A stretch of DNA of 64,000 bases from Bog-793 sp963761425 (GCA_963761425.1 CAVXGQ010000005.1:1-64000), one strand, 5' to 3'. Shown: positions 8,920 to 18,217, counted from the first letter of the stretch. Translations and numbers: made by a program. The notes: a model not told the origin generated them from the sequence alone.

Positions 8920-10076
8920 TAGTGGTCCGTCAGATAAATAACTAAGGAGACTACAGTGGGTTCGTGACCCACTCCCTGGTGGCTCCTCCCCTGCAGATGT
9001 CCAACGATGATCGATGGACGCTCGAGCGATTCGCGAAGTCGCGAACGATGGCGCACCGCACGGTGCTGCGCGCTCGGGCGCTGCTGTTGGCGGCCGACGG
9101 TGTGGCCAACAACGAGATCGCGTTGCGGGTGAACGTGAATCCCAACTCGGTGCGTATGTGGCGACAACGTTTCGACGACGAAGGGATCGCGGGAGTGGGG
9201 CGTGTGGCGCCGGGTCGTGGGCGCAAGCCGTCACTGCCCGAGGGCACCGTGGCCGAAGTGGTGGCCCTCACGATGAACGAACGGCCCGATGATGGCTCGA
9301 CACAGTGGAGCACGCGATCACTGGCCCGACGCGTCGGAGTCAGTCACGACACGGTGGCGCGCATCTGGAAGGACCACGGGCTGAAGCCCTGGAGGCTCGA
9401 GACCTTCAAGGTCTCGAGCGATCCGCACTTCGAAGAGAAACTCGTCGACGTGGTGGGGCTCTATCCGAACCCACCGGCGCGCGCGAGTGGTCTTTAGTTT
9501 TGATGAGAAAACTCAGGTCTAGGCGCTGGACCGCACCCAACCGAGCCTGCCCCTGAAGAAGGGCCGCGGCGCCACCATGACCCATGACTACAGGCGTCAC
9601 GGCACCACGGATCTGTTTGCCGCGATGAACGTGGCGACCGGTCAGGTGCTTTACGACATCAAGACGAGGCACTCGTCAAAGGAAGTGCTCGACTTCTTCC
9701 GGTTCATCGACCTGCACGTTGATCGCGACCTCGAGATCCACGTGGTGCTCGACAACCTCTCGGCGCACAAGGCCGAACCCGTGGCGACGTGGCTCGCACA
9801 CCCGAAGCGCGCTCGTTGGCATCTGCACTTCACGCCGACGAGCTCCTCGTGGCTCAACCTCGTCGAGGGATGGTTCGCCCAGCTCACCAACCGACGGTTC
9901 AAGAAGGGTGCGTTCTCCTCGGTGCAGCACCTCGAAGACGAGATCGGCATCTGGGCCGAAGGTTGGAACGAAGATCCCAAGCCCTTTATCTGGAAGAAGC
10001 CAGCCAAGGACATCATCACCAAGGTCCGACGAGGGCGTTCGACATTGTCCTTAGTCAATTCAAAGACAGACCACTA
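8920..10076 (+). mobile_element. IS630-family insertion sequence (inactive copy)
   Basis: The ends are 29-nt imperfect inverted repeats (22 of 29 match when the flanking TA is counted), beginning TAGTGGTCCGTC on the left (8920) and, as reverse complement, TAGTGGTCTGTC on the right (10076). TA dinucleotides at 8920-8921 and 10075-10076 are the expected target duplication. The single internal gene encodes an IS630-type DDE transposase that is broken by a frameshift and a stop. The insertion interrupts a small minus-strand ORF. Confidence 0.88.
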
Positions 10077-10077
10077 G
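8964..10077 (+). pseudogene. IS630-family DDE transposase, frameshift plus nonsense
   Basis: The N-terminal frame 8964-9497 carries a helix-turn-helix region (LAADGVANNEIALRV, VNPNSVRMWRQRF) and a second HTH (SLARRVGVSHDTVARIWK). The C-terminal frame 9577-10077 carries the catalytic VVLDNLSAHK (Asp) and SSSWLNLVEGWF (Glu). The connecting segment with the first catalytic Asp, VVFSFDEKTQ, is reached only after a +1 shift near 9487, and in that frame a TAG at 9520 interrupts the expected QALDRTQPSLPLKKG. Two lesions make programmed frameshifting an insufficient explanation. The stop codon at 10075 uses the target TA. Confidence 0.85.
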
Positions 10078-10336
10078 GTCGTCTTTCAGTCCCATAGCTC
10101 CACCTCCAGGTGGTTGGCGTCCTCACGTACGCAGGATCGGGCGGGTCCGCGTTTTGTCAGCGCACACATCGCCAATGGTTTGGCGGTGGGACCCGGGTGG
10201 CGGTGGACGGTGCCGAAAGGCACGCCTCGTAGTAGCGGCCCGTCGGCGTCGCCCGAGCGGCTTCCCGTCGGGGCGGGTGCGACGTGTCCGCCATCTTCGG
10301 TTCGCGAGCGGGACTCTGCGCCGACGGTGCCACCGT

Positions 10337-10342
10337 TAACAT
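10337..10342 (+). promoter_or_regulatory. Putative -10 box for leaderless kgd transcript
   Basis: TAACAT fits the actinobacterial TANNNT -10 element and ends 7 nt before the ATG at 10350, so transcription would begin at or next to the start codon. No Shine-Dalgarno sequence is present. The preceding 10096-10336 shows nothing else recognisable. Confidence 0.45.
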
Positions 10343-10349
10343 GACCGCG

Positions 10350-13300
10350 ATGACCGTTGGGACCGGCCGAGACTCCAGCGGCGCGGGCGGTGAGCGGGTG
10401 CACTCCGATGCGCTCGGGATCAACGTGTGGTTCGTCGAGGAGATGTACCAGGCGTACCGGTCGAACCCGCTCTCGGTGGGCGACACCTGGCGCGATTTCT
10501 TCGCCGAGTACCGGGGCCGGGTCCCGCCGGACCTTGTCGCCGGCCGAGGTCTCGGCGTCTCGGGTGGCGCGGGAGGTGGGACGATCGACGCGACCCTTCT
10601 CGCCCCGGGCACGTCCACCACCGCGGTGGCGCCTCCGGCGCCCCCGGGGCCGGACCGCCACCAACCCGCAACTTCGCTCCGCCCCGATGGGATCGCGCCG
10701 GGCGGGGAAGCCGTCACCTTGCTGCGCGGCGTGCGCGGCCGCATCGCCGAGAACATGGTCGCGAGCCTCACGGTGCCCACCGCGACGAGCGTGCATCCGC
10801 TGCCGGCGGGGGTGTTGGAGGCCAATCGCGCCCTCATCAACCAACGACTCCGGGAGACGGAGGGACCCAAGGTGAGTTTCACCCACCTCATCGGGTGGGC
10901 GGTGGTGCGCGCCCTCGGCGACCTGCCGGTTCTCAACGCCAGTTTCGTGGAGGACGCCGACGGTCAGGGGACGCCGGGGGTCATCCACCACGCCCACGTG
11001 GGCCTCGGTCTCGCCATCGACCTGGGGCGCCCCGACGGGACACGCTCACTCGTCGTCCCGGTGGTGAAGGGCGCCGACACCCTGGACTTTGCCGGCTTTG
11101 TCGCCGTCTACGAGGACCTGGTTGGCAGGGCGCGGGCCTTCCAGCTCACCGTGGAGGACCTCGCCGACGGGACGGTGACGATCACCAACCCGGGAACCCT
11201 CGGCACGACCCAATCGCTACCAAGGCTCATGCGGGGCCAGGGCGTCATCGTCGGCATCGGCGCGCTCGACTACCCGGTCGAGTTCCAGAACACCCCACCC
11301 GAGACGCGGCGCGCCCTCGGAGTCAGCAAGGTCGTCACGCTGACGTCGACCTACGACCACCGGATCATCCAGGGGGCGGAGTCGGGTCTCTTCCTGAAGC
11401 TCGTCCACGAGTTTCTGGTCGGCGAACACGGGTTTTACGACGAGGTCTTCTCCTCGCTCGGGCTGAAGGAACAGCCGGTGCGTCGGCCCTCGGGCCTTTC
11501 TCTGGCCGGTGGCGACGTCGACCAGCTGAAAAAAGAGCTGATGGTCCGGTCGCTCATCAATATGTACCGGGTGCGGGGCCACCTGATCGCGCAGCTCGAC
11601 CCCCTGGAGACCGAGCCGCGTCCACTGCGCTCGGACCTCGACCCCGCTCAGTACGGGCTCGACGCCAGCGACCTCGAACGCGGCTTTCACACCTTCGGCC
11701 TGCCGGGGGGCGAGGTCGCCTCGCTCTCTGAGATCCTCGAGGTCCTGCGCCGCGCCTACTGCGGCTCGGTGGGCGTGGAGTACATGCACATCCAGAGCCC
11801 CGAGGAGAAGCTGTGGATTCAGACCCACGTCGAGGGGGTCTCCGACGAGGTCTCTCCGGGTGACCAGCGGCACATTCTCGACCGGCTGAACGCGGCCGAG
11901 GCCTTCGAGACCTTCCTCCACCTGCGCTACGTGGGTCAGAAGCGGTTCGGCCTCGAGGGCGGCGAGTCGTCGATCCCGTTTCTCGATGCCGTGCTCGACT
12001 GCGCGGCGCACGCCGGCATCTCGGAGGTCGTCCTCGGGATGGCGCACCGAGGTCGGCTGAACGTGCTCGCCAACATCGTCGGCAAGTCCTACGGGGAGAT
12101 CTTCGGCGAGTTCGAGGGAAACCTCGACCCGGAGACGGTGCAGGGATCGGGCGACGTCAAGTACCACAAGGGGGCGGTCGGCAGGTGGCGGGGTCGTGAC
12201 GGCACGTCGATCCGTGTCTCGCTGGCGTCGAACCCTTCGCATCTCGAGGCGGTCGACCCGGTCGTCGAGGGGATCGTGCGGGCCAAGCAGGATCGCCAGC
12301 CCAATCCGAGAGCCTTCTCGGTCCTCCCGCTGCTCATCCATGGTGACGCCGCCTTCGCCGGGCAGGGGGTCGTCGCCGAGACGCTCAACCTGTCGATGCT
12401 GAAGGGCTACCGCACCGGCGGCACGGTCCATCTCGTCATCGACAATCAGGTCGGCTTCACGACGCCACCGACCGAGGCGCGATCGTCGGTGTACCCGACC
12501 GACGTCGCCAAGATGATCCAGTCGCCGATCTTCCACGTGAACGGGGACGACCCCGAGGCCTGCGTGCGCGTCGCCCGGCTGGCCTTCGAATACCGCCAGG
12601 CGTTCCACAAAGACGTCGTCGTCGACCTGGTCTGCTACCGGCGTTACGGGCACAACGAGGGCGACGAACCGAGCTACACCCAGCCGCTCATGTACCAAAG
12701 GATCGAGGATCACCCCTCGGTGCGCACCCTGTACACCGCGGCGCTCGTCGCGCGCGGCGACATCACTGACGCCGAGGCCGACCAGGCCCTGGCGGACTTC
12801 GACCGTCGACTGCAGTCGGCCCTCGACGAAACCCGCTCTTCGGTTCCGCCGAGAGTCGACCGGCTCCCCGACCGCCCGCCGGCGAGCGTGGGCCGACTCG
12901 CCCTCGCCACCGGCGTCGACGCCGACGTGCTGGGCTCGATCGTGCGACGCCTCGGGGTCACGCCGGCGGGATTCACCCTCCACCCCAAGCTCGCCCGCCA
13001 GGTCGCCCAGCGCGACGCGCTGTGGCGATCCGGCGAGATCGACTGGTCCCTCGGCGAGACGCTCGCCTTCGCCAGCTTGTTGCTGGAAGGAACCGACGTC
13101 CGCCTCACCGGCCAGGACACCCGCCGAGGCACCTTCTCCCAGCGCCACGCGGTCCTCGTCGACTATGCGACCGGTGCCGAGTTCACGCCGTTGGCGGCGC
13201 TCGGCGAGAGAGTCGGGAGCGACCCGCCGCTGCCCGCCAGCGCGCCGATCGGCAGCTACTACATCCGGGATTCGCTGCTGTCGGAGTTCGCGGTGCTCGG

Positions 13301-14141
13301 CTTCGAGTACGGCTACTCGCTCGAGGCGACCGACGCCTTCGTCGGGTGGGAGGCCCAGTTCGGCGACTTCGCCAACGAGGCCCAGGTGATCATCGATAAC
13401 TTCATCGTGGCGGCGGAGGAGAAATGGGGCCAGACCTCCGGCATCGTGCTGCTCCTGCCTCACGGCTACGAAGGACAGGGCCCGGAGCACTCCTCGGCCC
13501 GTCTCGAGCGGTTCCTCACCCTCGCCGCCGGTTCGAACCTCGTGGTCGCGCAACCGACGACCGCCGCGCAGTACTTCCATCTGCTCCGTGCCCAGGTGAA
13601 GCGCCCGGCCCGCCGGCCGCTCGTCGTATTGACCCCGAAGTCGCTGTTGCGGGCACGCTTTTCCCGTTCGCCGGTCGCCGCGCTCACCTCGGGGGGTTTT
13701 GCCGAGGTGCTCGACGACCCGGCGAGCCCGGCCGCTCTCGAGCCGCACATGGTCACCCGGGTGATCTGCTGTTCGGGCCAGATCGCCCGCCAGGCGCTCG
13801 GTCGGCGCGATGAGCTGGCCGCCGCCGGGGCGCCGGGCGGCCAGAGCGCCATCCTCCGCCTCGAACAGCTCTACCCCTGGCCCGAGGCTCAGCTCGTCGA
13901 GGTGCTCGACCGCTACCCGGCCGCGGCCGAGCTCATCTGGCTGCAGGACGAGCCGGAGAACATGGGGGCGTGGAACCTGGTCCACGCCAAGCTCCACCGG
14001 TTGTTCCGCGACCGTTACCGGCTGCGTCACCTCTGCCGGTCACCGTCGGGAAGTCCTGCTACCGGGTCGTACGCCATCCACGAGCTCGAGCTCGGGGCCC
14101 TGCTCGACGAAGCGGTCGGGGCGCGGCCAGGCGCATCCTGA
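10350..14141 (+). CDS. kgd: Multifunctional 2-oxoglutarate dehydrogenase E2/E1 component (KGD/OdhA type)
   Basis: A 1263-aa actinobacterial fusion that supplies both the thiamine-dependent E1 and an acyltransferase-like E2 domain of the TCA cycle complex. The order is: N-terminal VEEMYQAYRSNPLSVGDTWR segment; E2 catalytic fold ending TSTYDHRIIQGAESG; then E1 with MAHRGRLNVLANIVGK, GDVKYHKGAVG, the ThDP/Mg site HGDAAFAGQGVVAET and CYRRYGHNEGDEP, the transketolase-like RLTGQDTRRGTFSQRH, and C-terminal QDEPENMGAWNLV. No lipoyl domain is present, as expected for this class. The start at 10350 is chosen because of a TANNNT box 7 nt upstream; 10341 is an alternative ATG in the same frame. Confidence 0.95.
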   Translation: MTVGTGRDSSGAGGERVHSDALGINVWFVEEMYQAYRSNPLSVGDTWRDFFAEYRGRVPPDLVAGRGLGVSGGAGGGTIDATLLAPGTSTTAVAPPAPPGPDRHQPATSLRPDGIAPGGEAVTLLRGVRGRIAENMVASLTVPTATSVHPLPAGVLEANRALINQRLRETEGPKVSFTHLIGWAVVRALGDLPVLNASFVEDADGQGTPGVIHHAHVGLGLAIDLGRPDGTRSLVVPVVKGADTLDFAGFVAVYEDLVGRARAFQLTVEDLADGTVTITNPGTLGTTQSLPRLMRGQGVIVGIGALDYPVEFQNTPPETRRALGVSKVVTLTSTYDHRIIQGAESGLFLKLVHEFLVGEHGFYDEVFSSLGLKEQPVRRPSGLSLAGGDVDQLKKELMVRSLINMYRVRGHLIAQLDPLETEPRPLRSDLDPAQYGLDASDLERGFHTFGLPGGEVASLSEILEVLRRAYCGSVGVEYMHIQSPEEKLWIQTHVEGVSDEVSPGDQRHILDRLNAAEAFETFLHLRYVGQKRFGLEGGESSIPFLDAVLDCAAHAGISEVVLGMAHRGRLNVLANIVGKSYGEIFGEFEGNLDPETVQGSGDVKYHKGAVGRWRGRDGTSIRVSLASNPSHLEAVDPVVEGIVRAKQDRQPNPRAFSVLPLLIHGDAAFAGQGVVAETLNLSMLKGYRTGGTVHLVIDNQVGFTTPPTEARSSVYPTDVAKMIQSPIFHVNGDDPEACVRVARLAFEYRQAFHKDVVVDLVCYRRYGHNEGDEPSYTQPLMYQRIEDHPSVRTLYTAALVARGDITDAEADQALADFDRRLQSALDETRSSVPPRVDRLPDRPPASVGRLALATGVDADVLGSIVRRLGVTPAGFTLHPKLARQVAQRDALWRSGEIDWSLGETLAFASLLLEGTDVRLTGQDTRRGTFSQRHAVLVDYATGAEFTPLAALGERVGSDPPLPASAPIGSYYIRDSLLSEFAVLGFEYGYSLEATDAFVGWEAQFGDFANEAQVIIDNFIVAAEEKWGQTSGIVLLLPHGYEGQGPEHSSARLERFLTLAAGSNLVVAQPTTAAQYFHLLRAQVKRPARRPLVVLTPKSLLRARFSRSPVAALTSGGFAEVLDDPASPAALEPHMVTRVICCSGQIARQALGRRDELAAAGAPGGQSAILRLEQLYPWPEAQLVEVLDRYPAAAELIWLQDEPENMGAWNLVHAKLHRLFRDRYRLRHLCRSPSGSPATGSYAIHELELGALLDEAVGARPGAS

Positions 14142-14217
14142 CCCCGGGCCCGGCGGGCGCCGGCCGTCCCGTCCCGGGTTGCACGCTGGCTCGGTCGGGT
14201 CGTGGTTGACTGGCGGC

Positions 14218-15375
14218 GTGAATTCCCGGCACGTAGTGGTGGATGGCTCCAACCTGGCGACCGAGGGTCGGGCGACGCCGAGCCTGGCCCAGCTGGAGGA
14301 GGCGGTCGCCGAGATGCGGCGTGAGCTCGGCGAGGCCGAGGTGACCGTCGTCGTCGACGCCTCGTTCGCGCACCGCATCGAGGAAGCCGAACGGCCGCGA
14401 CTGGAAGAGCTCGCCCGGCAGGGCGAACTCGTTTCGCCTCCGGCGGGCGCGGTCGGCCGGGGTGATGCCTTCTTGCTGAGGATCGCCGAGAAGGTGCACG
14501 GCGTGGTGCTCTCCAACGACTCGTTCCAGGAGTTCCACGGCGAGCATCCGTGGTTGTTCGAACACGGTCGTCTCCTCGGTGCCACCCGGGTGCCCGGCGT
14601 CGGCTGGATCTTCGTTGCCCGCAATCCGGTGCGCGGGCCCCACAGCAAGGTGGCGGTGCGGGAGGCGGCGCGGGCGAAGAAACAGGTCGAAAAGGCCATC
14701 GCCGTCGCGACGAAAGAGGTCGTGAAGCCGGCCCGCTCGCCCCGCGCCGCAACGAAGACCGGGCCGGCGCGCGCCGTGGCGCCCCGCGCCGCCAACGATC
14801 CGATGACCTTTATCTCCTTTATCGCCGACCACCCCCTGGGGGGTGAGATCGAGGCGGTGGTGGAGACGTTCTCCTCGCACGGTGCCGTGGTCCGGTCGGG
14901 TGAGCTACGCGCCTACGTGCCCCTGTCCGGCCTCGGCGACCCGGCGCCGCGCAGCGCGCGCGGGATCCTCCGCAAAGGCGAGACCCGTCGCTTCGTCGTC
15001 ACCGCCCTCGACCCGTATCGGCGGGGCGTCGAACTCGCTCTCCCCGGCGTGGGCGTGGTGTCGGGACATCCGAGCGAGGAAACCGTGGCCGCGGTCGTGA
15101 AGATGGCGCGGACCGAGGCGGCTCCGACCCCGGCCCGCAAGCCGGCCGGCGTGAAGCGGCGCGCCGCCAAGACCCGGGCGGCGAAGGCCCCGGCCCCGGC
15201 CCCGATCCCGAAGGAGAAGGCCCAGACGGTTCCGGGCGCCAAGATGGCCGGACCGCGTCGCTCTCCCCGGGCGACGCGGCGGGTCGGTGCTTCCCCGGCG
15301 GGCGGGCCGGCCCCCTCGGGGAAGGGTCGGCGAGGGGTCGGAGGGGCGGCACCGCCCCGGAAGGGGACCCGTTGA
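14218..15375 (+). CDS. NYN (Zc3h12a-like) ribonuclease with S1-like domain
   Basis: A 385-aa protein. Residues 1-145 form a PIN/NYN nuclease fold of the Zc3h12a type: VVVDGSNLAT at the start, VVVDASFAHRIEEAERP, GRGDAFLLRIAEK and GVVLSNDSFQEF supply the acidic metal-binding residues. A basic linker follows, then a region around residues 200-280 (ISFIADHPLGGEIEAVVETF to GVELALPG) that reads like an S1/cold-shock RNA-binding fold. The last 100 residues are Ala/Lys/Pro-rich and disordered. This architecture is known in actinobacteria, but its RNA targets are not. The GTG start is inferred; no clear ribosome-binding site is seen. Confidence 0.75.
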   Translation: MNSRHVVVDGSNLATEGRATPSLAQLEEAVAEMRRELGEAEVTVVVDASFAHRIEEAERPRLEELARQGELVSPPAGAVGRGDAFLLRIAEKVHGVVLSNDSFQEFHGEHPWLFEHGRLLGATRVPGVGWIFVARNPVRGPHSKVAVREAARAKKQVEKAIAVATKEVVKPARSPRAATKTGPARAVAPRAANDPMTFISFIADHPLGGEIEAVVETFSSHGAVVRSGELRAYVPLSGLGDPAPRSARGILRKGETRRFVVTALDPYRRGVELALPGVGVVSGHPSEETVAAVVKMARTEAAPTPARKPAGVKRRAAKTRAAKAPAPAPIPKEKAQTVPGAKMAGPRRSPRATRRVGASPAGGPAPSGKGRRGVGGAAPPRKGTR

Positions 15376-15400
15376 CGGGGTTCAGATCCCCCGGGAGGCG

Positions 15401-15832
15401 GTGGCCGAGGTGACCTGGCGAGTCGAGGACCTGATCCCGCATCGCGCGCCGTTCCTTTTGGTGTCGGCGATCGACGAGCTCGTCCCGGGAGAGCGCGCCA
15501 AAGGACGCTGGGTGCTCACCGGGGACGAGCCCTTCTTCTCCGGGCATTTCCCTGGCCGTCCGATCGTGCCGGGCGTGCTCATGGTGGAGTCGCTCGCCCA
15601 GTTGGGCGCGGCGGCACTGCTCGCCGATGGGCGCTTTGCCGGAAAACTGCCTTTGTTCGGAGGCATCGACCGGGCTCGCTTTCGTCGGCAGGTCGGCCCC
15701 GGCGAGGTGTTGGATCTCGAGGTGACGCTCGGTCGGCTTTCGCGCCGGGGGGGCAACGGGCAGGGGGTGGCGTCGGTCGGCGGTCAGCTCGCCTGTTCCA
15801 CCGGGTTGTTCTTCGTGCTGACGGAAGGCTGA
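15401..15832 (+). CDS. fabZ: (3R)-hydroxyacyl-ACP dehydratase, FabZ type
   Basis: Catalyses the dehydration step of fatty acid elongation. The hot-dog-fold motifs are IPHRAPFLLVSAIDEL, SGHFPGRPIVPGVLMVESL (catalytic His in GHFPG and Glu in VES), and FGGIDRARFRRQV. About 143 aa from the GTG at 15401; a second GTG at 15410 has better spacing to GGGAGG. Upstream codons of the frame overlap the tail of the NYN gene and are unlikely to be translated. The C terminus (ACSTGLFFVLTEG) is slightly divergent from the usual AEA-FMF ending. Confidence 0.88.
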   Translation: MAEVTWRVEDLIPHRAPFLLVSAIDELVPGERAKGRWVLTGDEPFFSGHFPGRPIVPGVLMVESLAQLGAAALLADGRFAGKLPLFGGIDRARFRRQVGPGEVLDLEVTLGRLSRRGGNGQGVASVGGQLACSTGLFFVLTEG

Positions 15833-15840
15833 GCTTCGCC

Positions 15841-16632
15841 GTGCGCCTGGTCACTTGGAACGTCAACTCGTTGCGGGCCCGCCTGCCCCGCCTCGAGGAG
15901 TGGATCGGAAAGAACGCGCCCGACGTGGTACTGCTCCAGGAGACCAAGTGCACCGACGAAGCCTTTCCGGCGGGGGAGTTCACCCGGCTGGGCTACGAGT
16001 CCGCCCACCACGGCGACGGCCGGTGGAACGGCGTCGCGATCCTCTCGCGTCTCGGGCTGGCCGGCGTCCGGGCCGGATTCAGTGCACCGCTCCCAGGAAT
16101 CCCGAACGAGTGCCGGATTCTGTCCGCCGACTGCGGGGGGGTGAGGGTCTTCTCGGTCTACGTCCCGAACGGCCGCGCCGTCGATTCCGAGTTCTATGCC
16201 GCCAAGCTGGTGTGGCTGGCGAACCTGCGCCGGGAGCTCGACCTCGCCTGTGACCCGGCGGAGCCCATCGCGGTCGGCGGCGACTTCAACGTGGCCCCGG
16301 AGGATCGCGACGTCTGGGACATCTCGAAGTTCGAGGGCATGACCCATGTGACCGCCCCCGAGCGCGCCGCGCTGCGCGGCGTGATGGACTTCGGCCTGGA
16401 AGACGTGGTTCGTCGGCTCCACCCGGAAGAGGCGGGGCCCTTTTCGTGGTGGGACTACCGGGGCGGCGCCTTCCACAAGAACGAGGGCATGAGGATCGAC
16501 CTCGTGCTCGCCTCGGGGCCACTCGTCGAGCGGGTCACTGCGGCTTTCGTCGATCGCGAGGCGCGCAAGGGCCAGGGGAGCGAGCAGCAGCCCTCGGACC
16601 ACGCCCCGGTGGTGGTCGACCTGGCGCCCTAG
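15841..16632 (+). CDS. xth: Exodeoxyribonuclease III (AP endonuclease)
   Basis: A 263-aa Exo III/APE1-fold enzyme of base excision repair. Motifs are VTWNVNSLRARL (Asn), VVLLQETKC (metal-binding Glu), SVYVPNGR (Tyr), GGDFNVAP (Asp/Asn), KNEGMRIDLVLAS and PSDHAPVVVDL (catalytic Asp-His). A GTG start lies 8 nt after the fabZ stop, so the two are probably co-transcribed. The product is full length and nothing is missing. Confidence 0.94.
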   Translation: MRLVTWNVNSLRARLPRLEEWIGKNAPDVVLLQETKCTDEAFPAGEFTRLGYESAHHGDGRWNGVAILSRLGLAGVRAGFSAPLPGIPNECRILSADCGGVRVFSVYVPNGRAVDSEFYAAKLVWLANLRRELDLACDPAEPIAVGGDFNVAPEDRDVWDISKFEGMTHVTAPERAALRGVMDFGLEDVVRRLHPEEAGPFSWWDYRGGAFHKNEGMRIDLVLASGPLVERVTAAFVDREARKGQGSEQQPSDHAPVVVDLAP

Positions 16633-16665
16633 AGGTGCGGGCGGAGGAGCCGGCGCCGGTTCCGG

Positions 16666-17256
16666 TCAGTGGACGGGAAGGCTCCAGATCGGGAACCAGC
16701 GGTCGAGTTCCGGCTCGATGGCGAGGTCCTCGGTGAGTTCGTTTTTCAGGCGGAGTTCAGCCTCGTTGTCCCGGCGTTCCCCCCCGGCCGGGACGAAGGG
16801 GTAGAAGGTCCCCCGCTTATAGAGGTAGACGAGGTAGGTGGAGGCCGTCGGGCGCGCCGTTCCCGGCGGGGGCGTCGGGGCGAACCCGAACACCGAGCAG
16901 AGGAGTTGCGGGCCGTAGCCGTTCTCCTGGAGCGTGGTGTTCGTCACGTGGACGCGGGTGACGAGCGTGCTGAAGTCGTCCGCCTCCAGGACCACCCAGC
17001 GGTAGCCGTACTGGTCGGAGGTCTCGCTCACCTTCCCGCCGGCGTCGTCTCCCAGGTTGAGCAGCGCCTTGAACTCGGTCTCGGTGGAGGAAAAGGCTTG
17101 TCCCTCGGCGGGCTTGAAACAGACCCCCGCCTGTCCGGTCGGTTGGATCCCTTCGGACGCCTCCAGGGTGATCTGGGCCCCGGGAAGCCCGAAAAGCCGG
17201 TCGAGGTTGGCCTGGGCCGGCTTGGTCCGGCCGAGCAATGCGTCAAAAAAGCCCAT
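16666..17256 (-). CDS. pspAB: PspA-associated protein PspAB
   Basis: A 196-aa soluble protein starting MGFFDALLGRTKPAQANLDRL, a characteristic opening of PspAB. The C-terminal half has YLVYLYKRGTFYPFVP and LDRWFPIWSLPVH. It is the last gene of a pspA-pspAA-htpX-pspAB cluster, 18 nt after htpX. PspAB is a conserved partner of the actinobacterial phage-shock-type membrane stress response; its biochemical role is not known. It is convergent with xth. Confidence 0.85.
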   Translation of the reverse strand: MGFFDALLGRTKPAQANLDRLFGLPGAQITLEASEGIQPTGQAGVCFKPAEGQAFSSTETEFKALLNLGDDAGGKVSETSDQYGYRWVVLEADDFSTLVTRVHVTNTTLQENGYGPQLLCSVFGFAPTPPPGTARPTASTYLVYLYKRGTFYPFVPAGGERRDNEAELRLKNELTEDLAIEPELDRWFPIWSLPVH

Positions 17257-17274
17257 CGGCGGTCCGCTGGCTGC

Positions 17275-18207
17275 TTAGGCCGGGTTCCGACGCATCTCGG
17301 CGTCGAGCTTGGCCAGCTGGTCGAGGCGCCTTTGCAGCGAGGGGTGCGTCGAGAAGAGCGAGGACAGGCTCATGCCCGGAGCGAGTGCCGGCGCGAAGTA
17401 GAAGGCATTGAAGTGCTCCGCGGCGCGCAGGTCGCGTGACGGGATGCGGGACATTTCGCCGCTCACCTTGACCAGCGCCTGCGCCAAGAGGGCGGGCTGA
17501 CCGATGAGGATCGCCCCGGAGCGATCGGCGGCGAGCTCACGGTAGCGGGAGAGCGCCCGGATGAGGATGAAGCTGATGGCGTAGAAGATCGCCGAGATGA
17601 GGATCATGCCCAGTTCGAACAGAGCCACCTGGCCGCCGGCTCCGCCGCCCCGGCCCCGGCTTCCCCCGCCGCCGAAGAACCCCATCAACAGGAACATGCG
17701 GGTCATGAGCCCGGCCAGGATCCCGAGGAAGCTGGCGATGGTCATGACGGCGACGTCGCGGTGGGCGACATGGGAGAGCTCGTGGGAGAGCACCGCCTCG
17801 ACCTCCGGCTCGTTCAGCCGGCGCAACAGCCCGGTCGTCACGCAGATGACGGCGTGCTTCTGGTCGCGTCCGGTGGCGAAGGCGTTCGGGATGTCGGTCT
17901 GGGCGATCGCCACCAGGGGCTTGGGCATGTTCGCCATCGCGACCAGCCGGTCGACGACCGCGTGCAGCTGGGGTTGCTGCTGCTCGCTGACGATCTTGCC
18001 GCCCATCGAGTACAGGGCGATCTTGTCGGAGAAGTAGTACTGGATGAGAAGGATCCCGAAACCGATGACCAGGATGAAGGCGAGGTTGACCTTGGCGAGC
18101 ACCAGCGCGGTGATGAAAACGGCGTAGAGCAGGCCGAGCAGGAACACCGTCAACATCATGTGGGCGGTCAGGCCGCGGTCGGCCGGGTAACGAGTGCGTT
18201 TGGCCAT
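17275..18207 (-). CDS. htpX: HtpX-type membrane zinc metalloprotease (M48B)
   Basis: A 310-aa membrane protease that degrades damaged membrane proteins. Two N-terminal membrane helices (about residues 15-60) precede the zinc motif HELSHVAHRD (HEXXH), and the third ligand Glu is in RYRELAADRSG. A glycine-rich loop (FFGGGGSRGRGGGAGG) interrupts the second pair of helices. It lies 10 nt after pspAA and 18 nt before pspAB in the psp operon, linking proteolysis to PspA-mediated membrane repair. Confidence 0.92.
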   Translation of the reverse strand: MAKRTRYPADRGLTAHMMLTVFLLGLLYAVFITALVLAKVNLAFILVIGFGILLIQYYFSDKIALYSMGGKIVSEQQQPQLHAVVDRLVAMANMPKPLVAIAQTDIPNAFATGRDQKHAVICVTTGLLRRLNEPEVEAVLSHELSHVAHRDVAVMTIASFLGILAGLMTRMFLLMGFFGGGGSRGRGGGAGGQVALFELGMILISAIFYAISFILIRALSRYRELAADRSGAILIGQPALLAQALVKVSGEMSRIPSRDLRAAEHFNAFYFAPALAPGMSLSSLFSTHPSLQRRLDQLAKLDAEMRRNPA

Positions 18208-18217
18208 GGTTCGGCGC

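Larger units (their letters stand above)
8728..10095 (-). pseudogene. Small ORF (70 codons) split by IS630-family insertion
   Basis: The 5' piece is 10077-10095 (ATG at 10095, preceded by GGAGGTGGAGCT). The 3' piece is 8728-8919. Removing the IS element and one copy of its TA target joins them in frame: MGLKDD, then LAKRFAPILEDAKKLD, and on to a stop at 8728, giving a 70-aa product. Its composition, with amphipathic acidic/basic helices and the WFGVAYRAIGALVDSV segment, looks like a real protein, but no family is recognised. The reconstruction is direct; the function is unknown. Confidence 0.75.

Noticed and set aside
8728..9234. A 168-codon minus-strand ORF
   Set aside because: Its 5' half is antisense to the IS630 transposase; only the 3' 64 codons belong to a real gene whose start lies beyond the element at 10095.
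9480..9580. Programmed frameshifting of the IS630 transposase
   Set aside because: A frameshift alone would not suffice, since an in-frame TAG at 9520 also interrupts the second frame; decay is simpler.
11217..14030. A 937-codon minus-strand ORF
   Set aside because: Antisense to kgd, whose motifs are complete. Long antisense frames are common at this GC content.
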